Assembly: GCF_022919835.1 (NCBI RefSeq)
Contig: NZ_CP095074.1
Location: forward strand, 4,132,001 to 4,196,000
Direction of reading: 5' to 3'
Length of the DNA stretch: 64,000 nucleotides
Source: Halobacillus shinanisalinarum
Lineage (GTDB): Bacteria > Bacillota > Bacilli > Bacillales > Halobacillaceae
This document shows, piece after piece, positions 26,549 to 35,635 of this stretch. The notes beneath the pieces are model-generated. The model saw only the letters and a program-made list of their open reading frames with translations. It ran no database searches and was not told the DNA's origin. The stretch's first letter is position 1; the number at the start of each line of letters is the position of its first letter. A program made the position numbers and the translations under genes.

Positions 26549-29500
26549 AGAGCAAGAACGTGCGATATATACAGAAGGAACTAACGTCCTGGTAGCAGCT
26601 GCCGCAGGATCAGGGAAGACAGCAGTTTTAGTGGAGAGGATTATTCAGAAGCTGCTTCATAAAACAGCCCCTGTGAACATTGATTCTCTGCTCGTCGTAA
26701 CATTTACGAATGCGGCTGCACAGGAAATGAGAAACCGTGTCGGCCAGGCATTAAGTCAGGCACTTGAAGAGAATCCAGGCTCACAGCATTTGAAAAAGCA
26801 GCTGTCTCTCGTGCAAAATGCCTCGATCTCTACGTTACACTCTTTTTGCATGGAGGTAGTAAGAAAAAACGCCTATTTGCTTGACCTTGATCCCGGATTC
26901 AGGATTGCCGATGATATTGAAGCCGATTTAATCAGGCAGGAAGTGCTCGAGGATTTATTTGAAGATTGGTATGGCAAAGAGGGGGAGGAGCGCGATCGCT
27001 TTTTTGATGTTGTTGATCGCTTTTCAAGTGACCGCAGTGATGTAGATGTGGAAAAACTAGTGCTCAATCTATATACATTTGCCATGCAAAATCCATGGCC
27101 TGAGCAATGGCTCGATGAGATGGTCGACATGTATAAGGTGGATCAGGTCGAGAACGAGGATGAGCTGGTTTGGCTCTCCCATTTAAAGAGAGATGTGACG
27201 AGTCGGCTCAATGCGATTGAAACAGAGGCTCACCAATTGCTTGAGCTTACTCGTGAACCTGATGGCCCGTCAAGCTACGGAGAAACCGCCGTTCAGGATC
27301 TTGAAATGATTCAACAGGCCAAAGGGGCTCATGCCATATCCTGGAATGAACTGCAAAGCTATATCAGCACAAGCAAATTTGCCTCCCTTTCTCGCAAGAA
27401 GATGGAATGTGATGAAGACAAGAAGGAACGAGCTAAGGACATCAGAAACGGGTATAAAAAACGCTGGAATGATATGAAAGATGAATGGTTTCAGCGTACA
27501 CTCGACAGCTATTTGAAAGACATGCATGAGCTACACCCTGTCATGGAACAGCTTGCTGTCGTCATCAAAGATTTTCACGAACGCTACCGCCTTTTGAAGA
27601 AAGAAAAGGCGTTGGTAGATTTCTCAGATCTTGAGCATTACTGTTTGCAGATTTTGTTAGATGAGTCGTCTACAAAAGAAAATCCTGTGCCTTCCTCTGT
27701 AGCAAGAAGCTTTCACGATCAGTTTACTGAGGTGTTAATTGATGAGTATCAGGATACCAACCTTGTTCAAGAAACATTGCTTCGTCTGTTAACAGATGGT
27801 CAGAATGCTGGTCAATTATTCATGGTTGGTGATGTGAAGCAAAGCATTTATCGATTTAGACATGCCGAGCCTTCACTATTTTTAACAAAATACAAAAGCT
27901 ATGGCGAGAGTCCTGACGCGGGAGAACGAATTGATCTTGCTCGCAACTTCAGAAGCCGTAAGCAGGTGCTTGATGCAACGAACTATATCTTCCGGCAGTT
28001 ATTAGATGAAGATGTTGGTGAAATGGAATATGAGCCGGAAGCCGAACTTATTTACAGTAATATGATCTATGATGAATGGACGAGTGAGGATGCCAAAGCT
28101 GAACTGTTCATTATCGACCGTGAAACGAAAGATGAAGAGGCTGAAGACGAAGAGGGCTATGAAGATCTGGAGAAAGCCCAAATTGAGGCAAGAGCCTACG
28201 GGGAAAATATTCGCAAATGGCTTGGACATGGGGAAGAGACGCCGCTGATGGTTGTGGACAAAGCCACCAGTATGAAGCGGCCTGTGCAATATCGAGATAT
28301 CGTTATTTTGATGAGGTCTATGACGTGGGCGCCCACAATTGTCGATGAACTGAAGAAGCAAGGGATCCCAGTGTATGCCGAACTATCAACGGGTTATTTT
28401 GAAGCCATTGAAGTAAAAGTCATGCTTAACTTGTTAAAAGTGATCGATAATCCGATGCAGGATATTCCGCTTGCTTCCGTGCTTAAATCACCTATTGTCG
28501 GACTCGATGAAGATGAATTAATGCAGCTTCGCTTGGAGAACCAAAAGGTAAGCTACTATGAATCGATCCGTGATTACCATGACCAGCCGAAGACACGTCA
28601 GAAAGTACAGCGTTTTTTACAACAGTTGGGCGGCTTTAGAGAACGAGCTCGCCAAGGTGCGTTAGCTGATTTGATTTGGGAGATTCTCCGTGAAACCGGC
28701 TATTATGATTTCGTCGGCGGGATGCCAGGCGGAAGACAGCGCCAGGCCAACCTCCGGGCATTGTATGACCGGGCAAAATCATATGAATCTACCTCATTCC
28801 GTGGGTTATTCCGCTTCTTGCGTTTCATTGAAAGAATGGAAGAACGAGGTGATGACCTTGGAGCAGCTCGGGCTCTTGGTGAGCAAGAGGACGTTGTAAG
28901 GATCATGACGATTCACAAAAGTAAGGGACTTGAGTTCCCTGTTGTTATCTTAGGAGCCATGGACAAGCAGTTCAATATGATGGATTTAAATAATCGTTAT
29001 TTACTCCACAAAGACTATGGCTTCGGTTCGCGTTATATTAATCCAGAGAAGCGCCTGATGTATCCAACGCTCGCCTACCATGCCTTGAAGCGGATTAAGC
29101 TCAGGGAACTTTTAGCCGAAGAGATGCGGGTGTTATATGTAGCGTTAACGAGGGCGAAGGAAAAACTGCTCATGATTGGAAGCGTAGCCTCTTTTGAGAA
29201 AAAACAGCAAAAGTGGGAGACGTTTGTTGAAAGGAAAAATTGGGTATTGCCTCCCCACGAGCGTCTTGATGCAAAATCTTACCTTGACTGGGTAGGGGCT
29301 GCGTTGATTCGCCATCAGGATACCGATTCACTACGCGAAGAACATGTGATGGTTAAAACGGAAGAAGCGATTGAAAAAGATGCCTCCGAGTGGCAAGTGA
29401 TATTGAAGCATAAAAAGGATTATGCTGAGATCAGTGAGCTTGAAAAGCAGCGAGACGAGCAAGTATATGAGCACATATCGGATTGGAGCCCTCTCCCAAC

Positions 29501-30251
29501 AGAATCAGAAAATGAATTGATAACAGCAAGGCTGAATTATCAATATCCGTACAAGAAGGCGGCCATGTCTCGAGCTAAGCAGTCCGTGACGGAGGTTAAA
29601 CGACAGCGTGAAACAAAGGATGAGTATTCAAGCGACCAGCTTCTCACCCCCCATCGCTCTCCTATTGTAAAAAGACCACGGTTTATGCAGGAAGGCCAAA
29701 GCTTAACAGCAGGGGAGAAAGGAAGTGCCATGCATACGGTCATGCAGCATATTCCGCTCCATAAAGATCATACAGTTGAAGATGTTGAAGAATTTGTCGA
29801 GCAACTTGTTATGAGAGAGTTACTGAGGCGAGAAGAAGCTGATGTTATCGATGCTGAAGCGATTGCCAACTTTTTTCAAACACCGATTGGCAAGCTGGCC
29901 CAAGAGGCAGAGTATGTTGAGAGGGAAGTTCCTTTCAGTATGACGCTGCCAGCCCATGAAGTCTATAAGGATTGGCAGGAACCAACGGAAGAGAAGGTAT
30001 TTATTCAGGGAGTCATTGATGCGATGATTCCATATAAAGAAGGCTGGCTGATTCTAGATTATAAAAGTGATCGCATAGATAAAGACTATGAAGAAGCACC
30101 TGAGCAACTGAAGGAAAGGTATCAAACACAACTTCGGTTGTACAAGACAGCGCTTGAGAGAATATGGAAGCAGCCTGTGGTGAGAACCTGCCTCTACTTC
30201 TTTAATGGATCTTTACTCGTGGAGGTTGATGAAGGTGAAAGAAACGTGTGA
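26532..30251 (+). CDS. addA: ATP-dependent helicase/nuclease subunit A (AddA)
   Basis: 1239-aa UvrD-family 3'-5' helicase with a C-terminal nuclease domain. Walker A AAAGSGKT (23-30), Walker B/DEYQDTN (about 402-408), QSIYRFRHAEP, RIMTIHKSKGLEFP and RVLYVALTRAKEKL helicase motifs are intact, as is the nuclease motif ILDYKSDR near the C-terminus. Starts at TTG 26532 with GAGGGGAG upstream, inside the end of addB, which suggests coupled translation. The next gene yisB starts within its 3' end. Confidence 0.95.
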   Translation: MVSWTEEQERAIYTEGTNVLVAAAAGSGKTAVLVERIIQKLLHKTAPVNIDSLLVVTFTNAAAQEMRNRVGQALSQALEENPGSQHLKKQLSLVQNASISTLHSFCMEVVRKNAYLLDLDPGFRIADDIEADLIRQEVLEDLFEDWYGKEGEERDRFFDVVDRFSSDRSDVDVEKLVLNLYTFAMQNPWPEQWLDEMVDMYKVDQVENEDELVWLSHLKRDVTSRLNAIETEAHQLLELTREPDGPSSYGETAVQDLEMIQQAKGAHAISWNELQSYISTSKFASLSRKKMECDEDKKERAKDIRNGYKKRWNDMKDEWFQRTLDSYLKDMHELHPVMEQLAVVIKDFHERYRLLKKEKALVDFSDLEHYCLQILLDESSTKENPVPSSVARSFHDQFTEVLIDEYQDTNLVQETLLRLLTDGQNAGQLFMVGDVKQSIYRFRHAEPSLFLTKYKSYGESPDAGERIDLARNFRSRKQVLDATNYIFRQLLDEDVGEMEYEPEAELIYSNMIYDEWTSEDAKAELFIIDRETKDEEAEDEEGYEDLEKAQIEARAYGENIRKWLGHGEETPLMVVDKATSMKRPVQYRDIVILMRSMTWAPTIVDELKKQGIPVYAELSTGYFEAIEVKVMLNLLKVIDNPMQDIPLASVLKSPIVGLDEDELMQLRLENQKVSYYESIRDYHDQPKTRQKVQRFLQQLGGFRERARQGALADLIWEILRETGYYDFVGGMPGGRQRQANLRALYDRAKSYESTSFRGLFRFLRFIERMEERGDDLGAARALGEQEDVVRIMTIHKSKGLEFPVVILGAMDKQFNMMDLNNRYLLHKDYGFGSRYINPEKRLMYPTLAYHALKRIKLRELLAEEMRVLYVALTRAKEKLLMIGSVASFEKKQQKWETFVERKNWVLPPHERLDAKSYLDWVGAALIRHQDTDSLREEHVMVKTEEAIEKDASEWQVILKHKKDYAEISELEKQRDEQVYEHISDWSPLPTESENELITARLNYQYPYKKAAMSRAKQSVTEVKRQRETKDEYSSDQLLTPHRSPIVKRPRFMQEGQSLTAGEKGSAMHTVMQHIPLHKDHTVEDVEEFVEQLVMRELLRREEADVIDAEAIANFFQTPIGKLAQEAEYVEREVPFSMTLPAHEVYKDWQEPTEEKVFIQGVIDAMIPYKEGWLILDYKSDRIDKDYEEAPEQLKERYQTQLRLYKTALERIWKQPVVRTCLYFFNGSLLVEVDEGERNV

Positions 30252-30522
30252 TCTTTGTTTAAGAGCGCCGGTCAGGACAACGGAGCATCATCTGATTCCT
30301 AAACAATTTGGAGGCGTGAATGGTTCGACAGCCATCCTGTGCAGTGCCTGTCACCGTCAAATTCATGCCTTATTTACAAATGAAGAGCTGGCGGGCTTTT
30401 ATCATACATTGGAGAGACTAGCTGATCACCCTGACATGGCAAAGTATATCCGTTGGGTAAAGAAACAGGATCCTGAAAAGAAAATACCCACTCGGAAATC
30501 CTACCGAAGAAAATATCAATAA
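30229..30522 (+). CDS. yisB: HNH-type zinc-finger protein YisB
   Basis: 97-aa protein with an HNH nuclease-like core: CDLC (residues 7-10), EHHLIPKQFGG (about 19-29) and CSACHRQIHALF (about 39-50). The two CxxC pairs should bind zinc, and the HH of the beta-beta-alpha motif is present. The B. subtilis counterpart, YisB, lies between sbcC and gerP. Here it starts 23 bp inside addA, so sbcD and sbcC are not at this locus. Role unproved; DNA repair is suggested only by the neighbours. Confidence 0.8.
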   Translation: MKVKETCDLCLRAPVRTTEHHLIPKQFGGVNGSTAILCSACHRQIHALFTNEELAGFYHTLERLADHPDMAKYIRWVKKQDPEKKIPTRKSYRRKYQ

Positions 30523-30558
30523 AAGAAAGCAAATTCGTCCATATTTACATTTAGCCTA

Positions 30559-30594
30559 AAAAGAAGGTATGGCCAGACCATACCTTCTTTTCAT
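30559..30594. terminator. Bidirectional terminator after yisB
   Basis: Perfect arms AAAAGAAGGTATGG (30560-30573) and CCATACCTTCTTTT (30579-30592) with 5-nt loop. Between convergent yisB and gerPF. Confidence 0.85.
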
Positions 30595-30730
30595 GTCAAA
30601 GTCGCGCAAGACTAGTGACTCATATTTTTGCTTGACACCATAGGATATGGGTTGCTTATGAGTTGGTACGGGACGTTCCGTACTTGAACTCATCCGAACA
30701 TTCCCAAATGTGATTAGGGACCTTTTTGCG

Positions 30731-30949
30731 TTAAGCGTTCGCGCTTACATTTTGATCGTTCACATCAGGGTCAAAAGGGTTGGTTGAGCTAAGCCCGTTA
30801 TTGGTACAGATAAAATCACCCGTATTTAATGCTCCTGACCCAGCATTTGTTTTGCTCGTGCTTTTTGGGGCGAGATAAAAGGCGTCTCCAAAGTTTACTA
30901 CCCCGCCGCCAACACTATTGATGCGAATGGGACCTACAATGGATGGCAT
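30731..30949 (-). CDS. gerPF: Spore germination protein GerPF
   Basis: 72-aa coat-associated protein, last gene of gerPABCDEF. GerP proteins help nutrients pass the spore coat to the inner-membrane germinant receptors. MPSIVGPIRINSVGGGVVNF and GDAFYLAPKS match the conserved GerPF/GerPA fold. The in-frame ATG 9 bp upstream is less likely than this one, which gives the family N-terminus MPSIVG. Confidence 0.92.
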   Translation of the reverse strand: MPSIVGPIRINSVGGGVVNFGDAFYLAPKSTSKTNAGSGALNTGDFICTNNGLSSTNPFDPDVNDQNVSANA

Positions 30950-31000
30950 ATAAAGCACTCCTTCCCGAGCCTATTGCTACAAAGTATGCATGCAAAGGCG

Positions 31001-31375
31001 CTACTGTTCATCATTTAAAATACGGATATGTTTCACACGAGAGAGTGCATCAACGTAATTAGTCCCGCCTATTTGAATGGCTGAGGCGGTTGAAGCCCCT
31101 AAACAATGAAACGAACCTACACAGATTTCATTATTGTTATGATGGAATGTGGTTGGAAGTGATAAAGGAGAGAGTGGAGGGGATAATTCCCGCTTAAAAA
31201 TAGGATAGTCATCGAAATCAGCATTCTCTTCAATAACTTCTGGGGCTTCCCTTTGAACGGCAATCGCTCTTGAAGTAGGGGTTAACCTATCCAAGTCGCC
31301 AATCAGAAGTTCTGAGCTAATGGTGACAGATTTCACATGAACATTTTCTGTTACAACCGTTCGTTTATTCATCAT
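31001..31375 (-). CDS. gerPE: Spore germination protein GerPE
   Basis: 124-aa GerPE, part of the same operon. N-terminal VHVKSVTISSELLIGDL is the family signature; the middle is variable and acidic-proline rich; the C-terminal part repeats the IQIGGTNYVDALSRVKHIRI strand pattern. AAGGGG lies 6 nt before the ATG. Starts 11 bp inside gerPD. Confidence 0.88.
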   Translation of the reverse strand: MMNKRTVVTENVHVKSVTISSELLIGDLDRLTPTSRAIAVQREAPEVIEENADFDDYPIFKRELSPPLSPLSLPTTFHHNNNEICVGSFHCLGASTASAIQIGGTNYVDALSRVKHIRILNDEQ

Positions 31376-31559
31376 TAAGATCCCCTTCTTGTTCAATAGG
31401 GGCAAATTGCCCTATAATTAGCGATTCGGGTGGTGTATCATAAAAAGAATGAAGTCGGATGGTTTCACTATCGCCAATGAGGAATAAGGATGAAGACCCT
31501 ATCCCTGTCACGTCAATGGTACCTATGTGCAATCCATAATTGTGGACGGTGTAGTTCAT
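31365..31559 (-). CDS. gerPD: Spore germination protein GerPD
   Basis: 64-aa GerPD. Pattern VHNYGLHIGTIDVTGIGSSS then FLIGDSETIRLHSFYDTPPES is typical. Overlaps gerPC by 4 bp and gerPE by 11 bp, indicating a tightly coupled sporulation operon. Confidence 0.9.
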   Translation of the reverse strand: MNYTVHNYGLHIGTIDVTGIGSSSLFLIGDSETIRLHSFYDTPPESLIIGQFAPIEQEGDLNDE

Positions 31560-32095
31560 TCCTGCTCTCCTCCTTTATGGGTGAAATATTGGGTCACCGA
31601 ATGACGAACTTCTTGCTGCAGCTTCTCAACTATGGAAACAGAATCAAGATCAGGGTGTTGATTTCTATAAAAATTAAATCGTTCAGGAAGCTGTTTATTT
31701 ATGTCGGCAATGATTTGCTCCCGGTGTTGATTGGCAAGTGGAATGCCATGCTCTGCGGCATAATTATCAATATCCTGAGGGACAACGCCATTCATCAGTT
31801 CATCTAGTGCTTGATCATGCTTTGGTGCAGAAGACTGCGGTGTATATAAATCTTCAATGTTTCCGGTGTCCATACCATTTGGAGTCAGTCCAATTTGCAA
31901 AGTCCCTTCAAGAGTTTCAATTTTCAATTGATCAAAATGATATTCAATTTTTTCAATGACAGTCTTAGGGTGTTCTTGTGTTTGTAATTGCTCAATTTTC
32001 TGGGTAAGCTGCTCGATTGTTTGCTGCTGATCCTGTATATGCTTCATGACTTGTTTGACCCATTCATTCCATGATTGATAGTAGTTCAATGGCAT
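31556..32095 (-). CDS. gerPC: Spore germination protein GerPC
   Basis: 179-aa GerPC, the largest Gerp protein. A coiled coil occupies about residues 12-45 (QQTIEQLTQKIEQLQTQ), then the conserved IEYHFDQLKIETLEGTLQIG region, and a C-terminal helical part. Somewhat shorter than B. subtilis GerPC (about 205 aa). In B. subtilis the operon is transcribed by mother-cell sigma K under GerE repression; that control is assumed here. Confidence 0.9.
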   Translation of the reverse strand: MPLNYYQSWNEWVKQVMKHIQDQQQTIEQLTQKIEQLQTQEHPKTVIEKIEYHFDQLKIETLEGTLQIGLTPNGMDTGNIEDLYTPQSSAPKHDQALDELMNGVVPQDIDNYAAEHGIPLANQHREQIIADINKQLPERFNFYRNQHPDLDSVSIVEKLQQEVRHSVTQYFTHKGGEQE

Positions 32096-32138
32096 TCACC
32101 CCCACTACTATCCTATGCAAAAAATATGTTATATGTGC

Positions 32139-32366
32139 CTATGTTACTGAAAGAGGAACAAGAGGAGCAGAACCAAGTTCCGGTACTGTAACTTGCCCCC
32201 CAGCTGGCTCGGGCACTTCTGCAGCTTCCGTGAATCCACCTGTATTATAAAGATCTGCTTTTGCTTGAATGACACCAGAACTTCCAATTTGTACAATCGA
32301 TGAATTGGCCACCGTTCCAATCCTTAGAACCCGGATTGAAATGGTCTGGTGGATCGTTAAGTTCAT
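32139..32366 (-). CDS. gerPB: Spore germination protein GerPB
   Basis: 75-aa GerPB. MNLTIHQTISIRVLRIGTVA and SSIVQIGSSGVIQAKADLYNTGG match the family; the tail is proline and valine rich. Eleven bases separate it from gerPA. Confidence 0.9.
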   Translation of the reverse strand: MNLTIHQTISIRVLRIGTVANSSIVQIGSSGVIQAKADLYNTGGFTEAAEVPEPAGGQVTVPELGSAPLVPLSVT

Positions 32367-32377
32367 GTAAACTCCCC

Positions 32378-32596
32378 CTAAGAATTGATGATGGACTGGT
32401 CTACAACTTCCCTGTCATTTACATATGTCGATGAACGATCAATGTTTATCCGTATACCGCTTCCTGTATTAAAAGAACCACCTCCAGCAAACGTTTTTAC
32501 AGAGGCCGCAGGTGACATGCTGTAGACATCCCCAATGTTGAAAATACTGGAGCTAGAGATGCTGAGCACTTTTACCATTCCAACTTTTGCAGGCAT
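32378..32596 (-). CDS. gerPA: Spore germination protein GerPA
   Basis: 72-aa first gene of the gerP operon. SISSSSIFNIGDVYSMSPAAS and GSFNTGSG show the conserved GerPA/PF fold. AAGGAG lies 8 nt upstream. A CATATTTATA stretch about 30 bp before the start is reminiscent of a sigma K -10 (CATANNNTA) but does not match it strictly, so I do not list it as a promoter. Divergent from the DUF418 gene. Confidence 0.9.
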   Translation of the reverse strand: MPAKVGMVKVLSISSSSIFNIGDVYSMSPAASVKTFAGGGSFNTGSGIRINIDRSSTYVNDREVVDQSIINS

Positions 32597-32679
32597 ATAG
32601 GAAAACTCCTTATCTATAAATATGAAACGTAATTGTGAAAATTTCGTATAAAAAGTAAAATAAATGAGGGGGATTTACG

Positions 32680-33873
32680 ATGAAACAACATGCAACACCG
32701 CTCAAGGAATCTGACCGGCTCAATTGGATAGATGCAGCGCGCGGTCTAGCTATATTAGGAATATTTATGGTTAATGTACCAGCTTTTAATGCTCCATTCT
32801 TTTTATATGGTGGGGAGGAGCATTTTTGGCCTTCTCTGACCAGTGATGCCGTCCAAACGATGATTGACATTTTCTTTCAAGCGAGCTTTTATACATTATT
32901 TTCTTTGATGTTCGGATTTGGTCTGCAAATGATGAAAGATCGTCTGGATCAGAAAGGGATGAATTACCGTCCTGTTCTTCTAAGAAGACTGGCCATTTTG
33001 ATTGGATTTGGACTCATTCACAGTTTCCTCATTTGGCATGGTGATATTTTATTATCTTATGGAGTATTTGGCTTAGTGTTATTTGCCTTTTTTAATAGAT
33101 CCAAAAGAACACTTCTACTATGGGCTTATTCTTTACTTGCGATTCTGGTAATTCCCTTGACCCTTTCCTTGTATGCTATTCGAGACCGTCTGGGAGGTTT
33201 TTATAATCTAGAGGCGATCAATGCCGCTAAACGAAATTATGGTGAGGGAAGTTTACTAGATATTTGGCAGCAAAATGCTGCTGACTGGACGTATGCAAAC
33301 AACATGGGTTCCATTCCTTTCCTTGCTTTCAGTCTTATTCCTATGTTTTTGTTTGGAATGTATGTGGCAAGGGAGCGATGGCTTTATGAGCCAGATCAAC
33401 ACCTGGCTTCCATCAAAAAGTGGTGGGGAATTACCGGCATTGTCTTTCTTTTATTTAAAGCGGGACCATACTTCTATGGTAATCCTGAATGGTTTCAGCT
33501 TATGCAAGACAATGTGGGGGGAACGGCTTCAGCCATCTTTTACGTTTTATCGCTGACCCTCATGTCTAGAACAAGTGTGGGAAGGAGGATAATCAATCCA
33601 TTAAGATGGGTAGGGCGCATGTCTTTGACGAATTATATCTTTCAGTCACTCGTCTGTTTTCTCCTTTTTTATTCTGTTGGATTTGGTTTATATGGACAAA
33701 TTTCTCCTTTTTTAAGTGTTGTCATCGTTCTAGTTGTTTTCACGTCCCAAGTTTTCCTAAGTAAAGCTTGGCTGAAAAAGTTCCGTTTTGGTCCACTAGA
33801 ATGGCTTTGGCGTACGCTAACTTATCGTCAGAAACAGCCATTACAGCGAAGCATGAAGGGGAGATTAAAATGA
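32680..33873 (+). CDS. DUF418 family membrane protein
   Basis: 397-aa polytopic membrane protein of the DUF418 (YeiB) family. The characteristic N-terminus RLNWIDAARGLAILGIFMVN (about residues 12-31), about ten hydrophobic segments and the C-terminal block GRMSLTNYIFQSLVCFLLFY / FGPLEWLWRTLTY are all present. Function unknown; related to acyltransferase-like membrane proteins. Divergent from gerPA with 83 bp between starts. GAGGGGG ribosome binding site. Confidence 0.88.
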   Translation: MKQHATPLKESDRLNWIDAARGLAILGIFMVNVPAFNAPFFLYGGEEHFWPSLTSDAVQTMIDIFFQASFYTLFSLMFGFGLQMMKDRLDQKGMNYRPVLLRRLAILIGFGLIHSFLIWHGDILLSYGVFGLVLFAFFNRSKRTLLLWAYSLLAILVIPLTLSLYAIRDRLGGFYNLEAINAAKRNYGEGSLLDIWQQNAADWTYANNMGSIPFLAFSLIPMFLFGMYVARERWLYEPDQHLASIKKWWGITGIVFLLFKAGPYFYGNPEWFQLMQDNVGGTASAIFYVLSLTLMSRTSVGRRIINPLRWVGRMSLTNYIFQSLVCFLLFYSVGFGLYGQISPFLSVVIVLVVFTSQVFLSKAWLKKFRFGPLEWLWRTLTYRQKQPLQRSMKGRLK

Positions 33874-34007
33874 ACCGTGGTCGATTTTAGTTTAACCATC
33901 CGTTTAACTTTACCCAAAAATAGTTATTAGTAGATAGAGTTGCCTGTCTCCCATTGTTTTATATCACTGGGAAACAGGCAAATGTCTTTGTTAAACACCT
34001 GTAAATA

Positions 34008-34133
34008 CTACTCTTTTCGATCTCCTAATTCTCTACCCACTTTTGAGATAGTAATTCTCTCTTCTCCTGTACTGGGCTGCACAGCATCTTTCCCTTTCTT
34101 TATGTTGCGTTTAGATTTTGATCGTTTACTCAT
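34008..34133 (-). CDS. Small basic protein, 41 aa
   Basis: Candidate short gene: MSKRSKSKRN start, lysine/arginine-rich first 15 residues, then an acidic-polar tail (EERITISKVGRELGDRKE). GAGGAG lies about 10 nt upstream of the ATG. I do not recognise a family with certainty; small basic Bacillus sporulation proteins look similar. The flanking gap 33874-34263 otherwise has a hairpin at 33939-33975 (TTGCCTGT/ACAGGCAA) without a T tract. Confidence 0.4.
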   Translation of the reverse strand: MSKRSKSKRNIKKGKDAVQPSTGEERITISKVGRELGDRKE

Positions 34134-34263
34134 AGGCTCATTTCACTCCTCATTATAAAGTAACTTTGCAGGAATATTTTAATCGAAAACAGTCTAATTT
34201 ATGTGAAGAAATAAATACTAAGTGATGAAGATAGGAGTTCAAAATAACCTCAAACCCTGGATG

Positions 34264-35210
34264 TTAAATTTTTAAGAATTGGTGTATTCTCGTGAATACA
34301 TTTTGTCGGATTTGCTTTGACTCATTAAACAGTGCATGTCTTCCTTTTTCTATATGAACCACCTGCAAGGTATGAAATTTTTCTTTGACGAATTTGAGAT
34401 TGTATTTCCATTCCACCGTTTTATCCTTGTTCCCTTGGATGATACAAGCATCTGTAGTTGTTGGACTATAAGTCTGGATTTTCTCGTTCCAGTTTATGAG
34501 TGCCTCAATCCATTCAAGGGGATTGCCTTCGGTTGTAAGGGATCCTTACGAGTGAAGTTTAGGTATTTATGGTTCGATGAGTTCTCCCGAAAACGTCTAT
34601 TGATCCCTTCGATGAAAGGGAAAATTCGGCTTAGATAAAAGCTTACTTTTGTCAGATGCCAATGATTTGATCGAATAAGTGGCGCAACCAATATAACTTT
34701 ATCGAATTGATCGCTTTGGTGTTTTAAAACATAATTGATCACGATCGCGGCGCCTGTACTATGACCGATTACATAAAAAGGACCCGGCATCTCTTTTCTG
34801 GCTTTTCTCATTAATTTTTCCATCGTTAACACATACTCAGAGAAATGATCGACTGAAGCCTTCTTGCCATCAGAAAGCCCATGCCCCTGCAGGTCATAGC
34901 TGACTACACTGTACTGATGCTTATTAAGAAATTGAATAATATGTTTCAAATAACCGACATGCTCTAAATAACCGTGTAATAAAAAGACTGTACCTTTGCT
35001 GTGAATTGCTTTAAATATTTGAACAATAACTTCTTTATCATCAATTTCAATCTTTCCAAAATGAAGATCAACATTCTTAAGGTTAAAATTATAATAATTG
35101 AGATATGCTTTAATATCGGGAGTCTTTTCAACGGGTTTGTGAAAATTTAATTTCTGATCCCAATCTGACAAGCGCTCTAAGGCATTCTTTATTTCTGTTG
35201 TTTTGTCCAT
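34264..35210 (-). pseudogene. Alpha/beta hydrolase (lysophospholipase-like), one-base frameshift
   Basis: Serine hydrolase of the monoacylglycerol lipase/lysophospholipase type. The first 238 codons hold the oxyanion region LLHGYLEHVGY and the nucleophile elbow GHSTG, then run into a stop at 34494. Reading on in the next frame gives LEWIEALINWNEK..., with the acid in IQGNKDKTVEW and the catalytic histidine in EKGRHALF, ending at 34264. One more C in the minus-strand C run (GGGG at 34518-34521 on the plus strand) would restore a protein of about 315 aa with a full triad. The lost part is exactly what the enzyme needs, so sequencing error or a very recent mutation is likely. Confidence 0.8.
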
Positions 35211-35331
35211 TAGATCTTTCTCCTTAACTACCGATTCATTGTATACGCTGTGATACTTATTCTTTACAGAACGTGCAAAATGATGAGTGGTAATCTATCC
35301 TCCCGATAACTCCATGAAAAAGCCTTTTAGA

Positions 35332-35511
35332 GGATGTTCAAAAAGTCACCGAATATTCAACGGCGAATTTCTTTGTTGCTCGGTTTTTCCGGTCCTCACG
35401 TAGGAAAGGCATACGCTGTAGTCCTCAAAACGTTTGCGCCCCGAGCTTCTTGCGACGCACAAGGAACGTGCTAGTGTCGAGGTTCTCATTCGTCAACTTT
35501 TTAAACACACA
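35332..35511 (+). mobile_element. MITE-like repeat, copy B
   Basis: 180-bp element from GGATGTTCAAAAAGTC to ACTTTTTAAACACACA with the inner motifs GTTGCTCGGTTTTTCCGG, CCTCACGTAGGAAAGGC and TTGCGACGCACAAGGAACG. Flanks CTTTTAGA (left) and CTTTTAAT (right) share 6 of 8 bases. It lies 75 bp before the ars promoter. Confidence 0.8.
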
Positions 35512-35585
35512 CTTTTAATAAAATAGCCTGGGTACTTTCAATTGTAAGAAGAGACGTGTTATTTGTGGACGATGAACAGCATCTA

Positions 35586-35614
35586 TTGCATATATAAGCA
35601 TATGCTAATATGCT
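35586..35614 (+). promoter_or_regulatory. ars operon promoter with palindromic operator
   Basis: TTGCAT (35586-35591), 17-bp spacer, TATGCT (35609-35614). The spacer contains the palindrome AGCATATGCT (35597-35606), the likely ArsR binding site because it lies between -35 and -10 of the arsR gene. Confidence 0.6.
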
Positions 35615-35635
35615 GATTGTGAGAGGTGATTGTTC

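Noticed and set aside
28690..28906. Additional frames inside addA on both strands
   Set aside because: They lie wholly in the addA coding region, lack ribosome binding sites and follow its codon pattern.
30655..30700. Hairpin TGAGTT..AACTCA between yisB and gerPF as riboswitch
   Set aside because: Imperfect stem, no conserved core of any riboswitch class I know, and located after both genes.
32600..32640. Sigma K promoter of gerPA
   Set aside because: CATATTTATA is close to CATANNNTA but shifted by one base, and no AC -35 element at the right distance is convincing.
33939..33982. Terminator after the DUF418 gene
   Set aside because: The stem TTGCCTGT/ACAGGCAA exists, but neither strand has a T tract.
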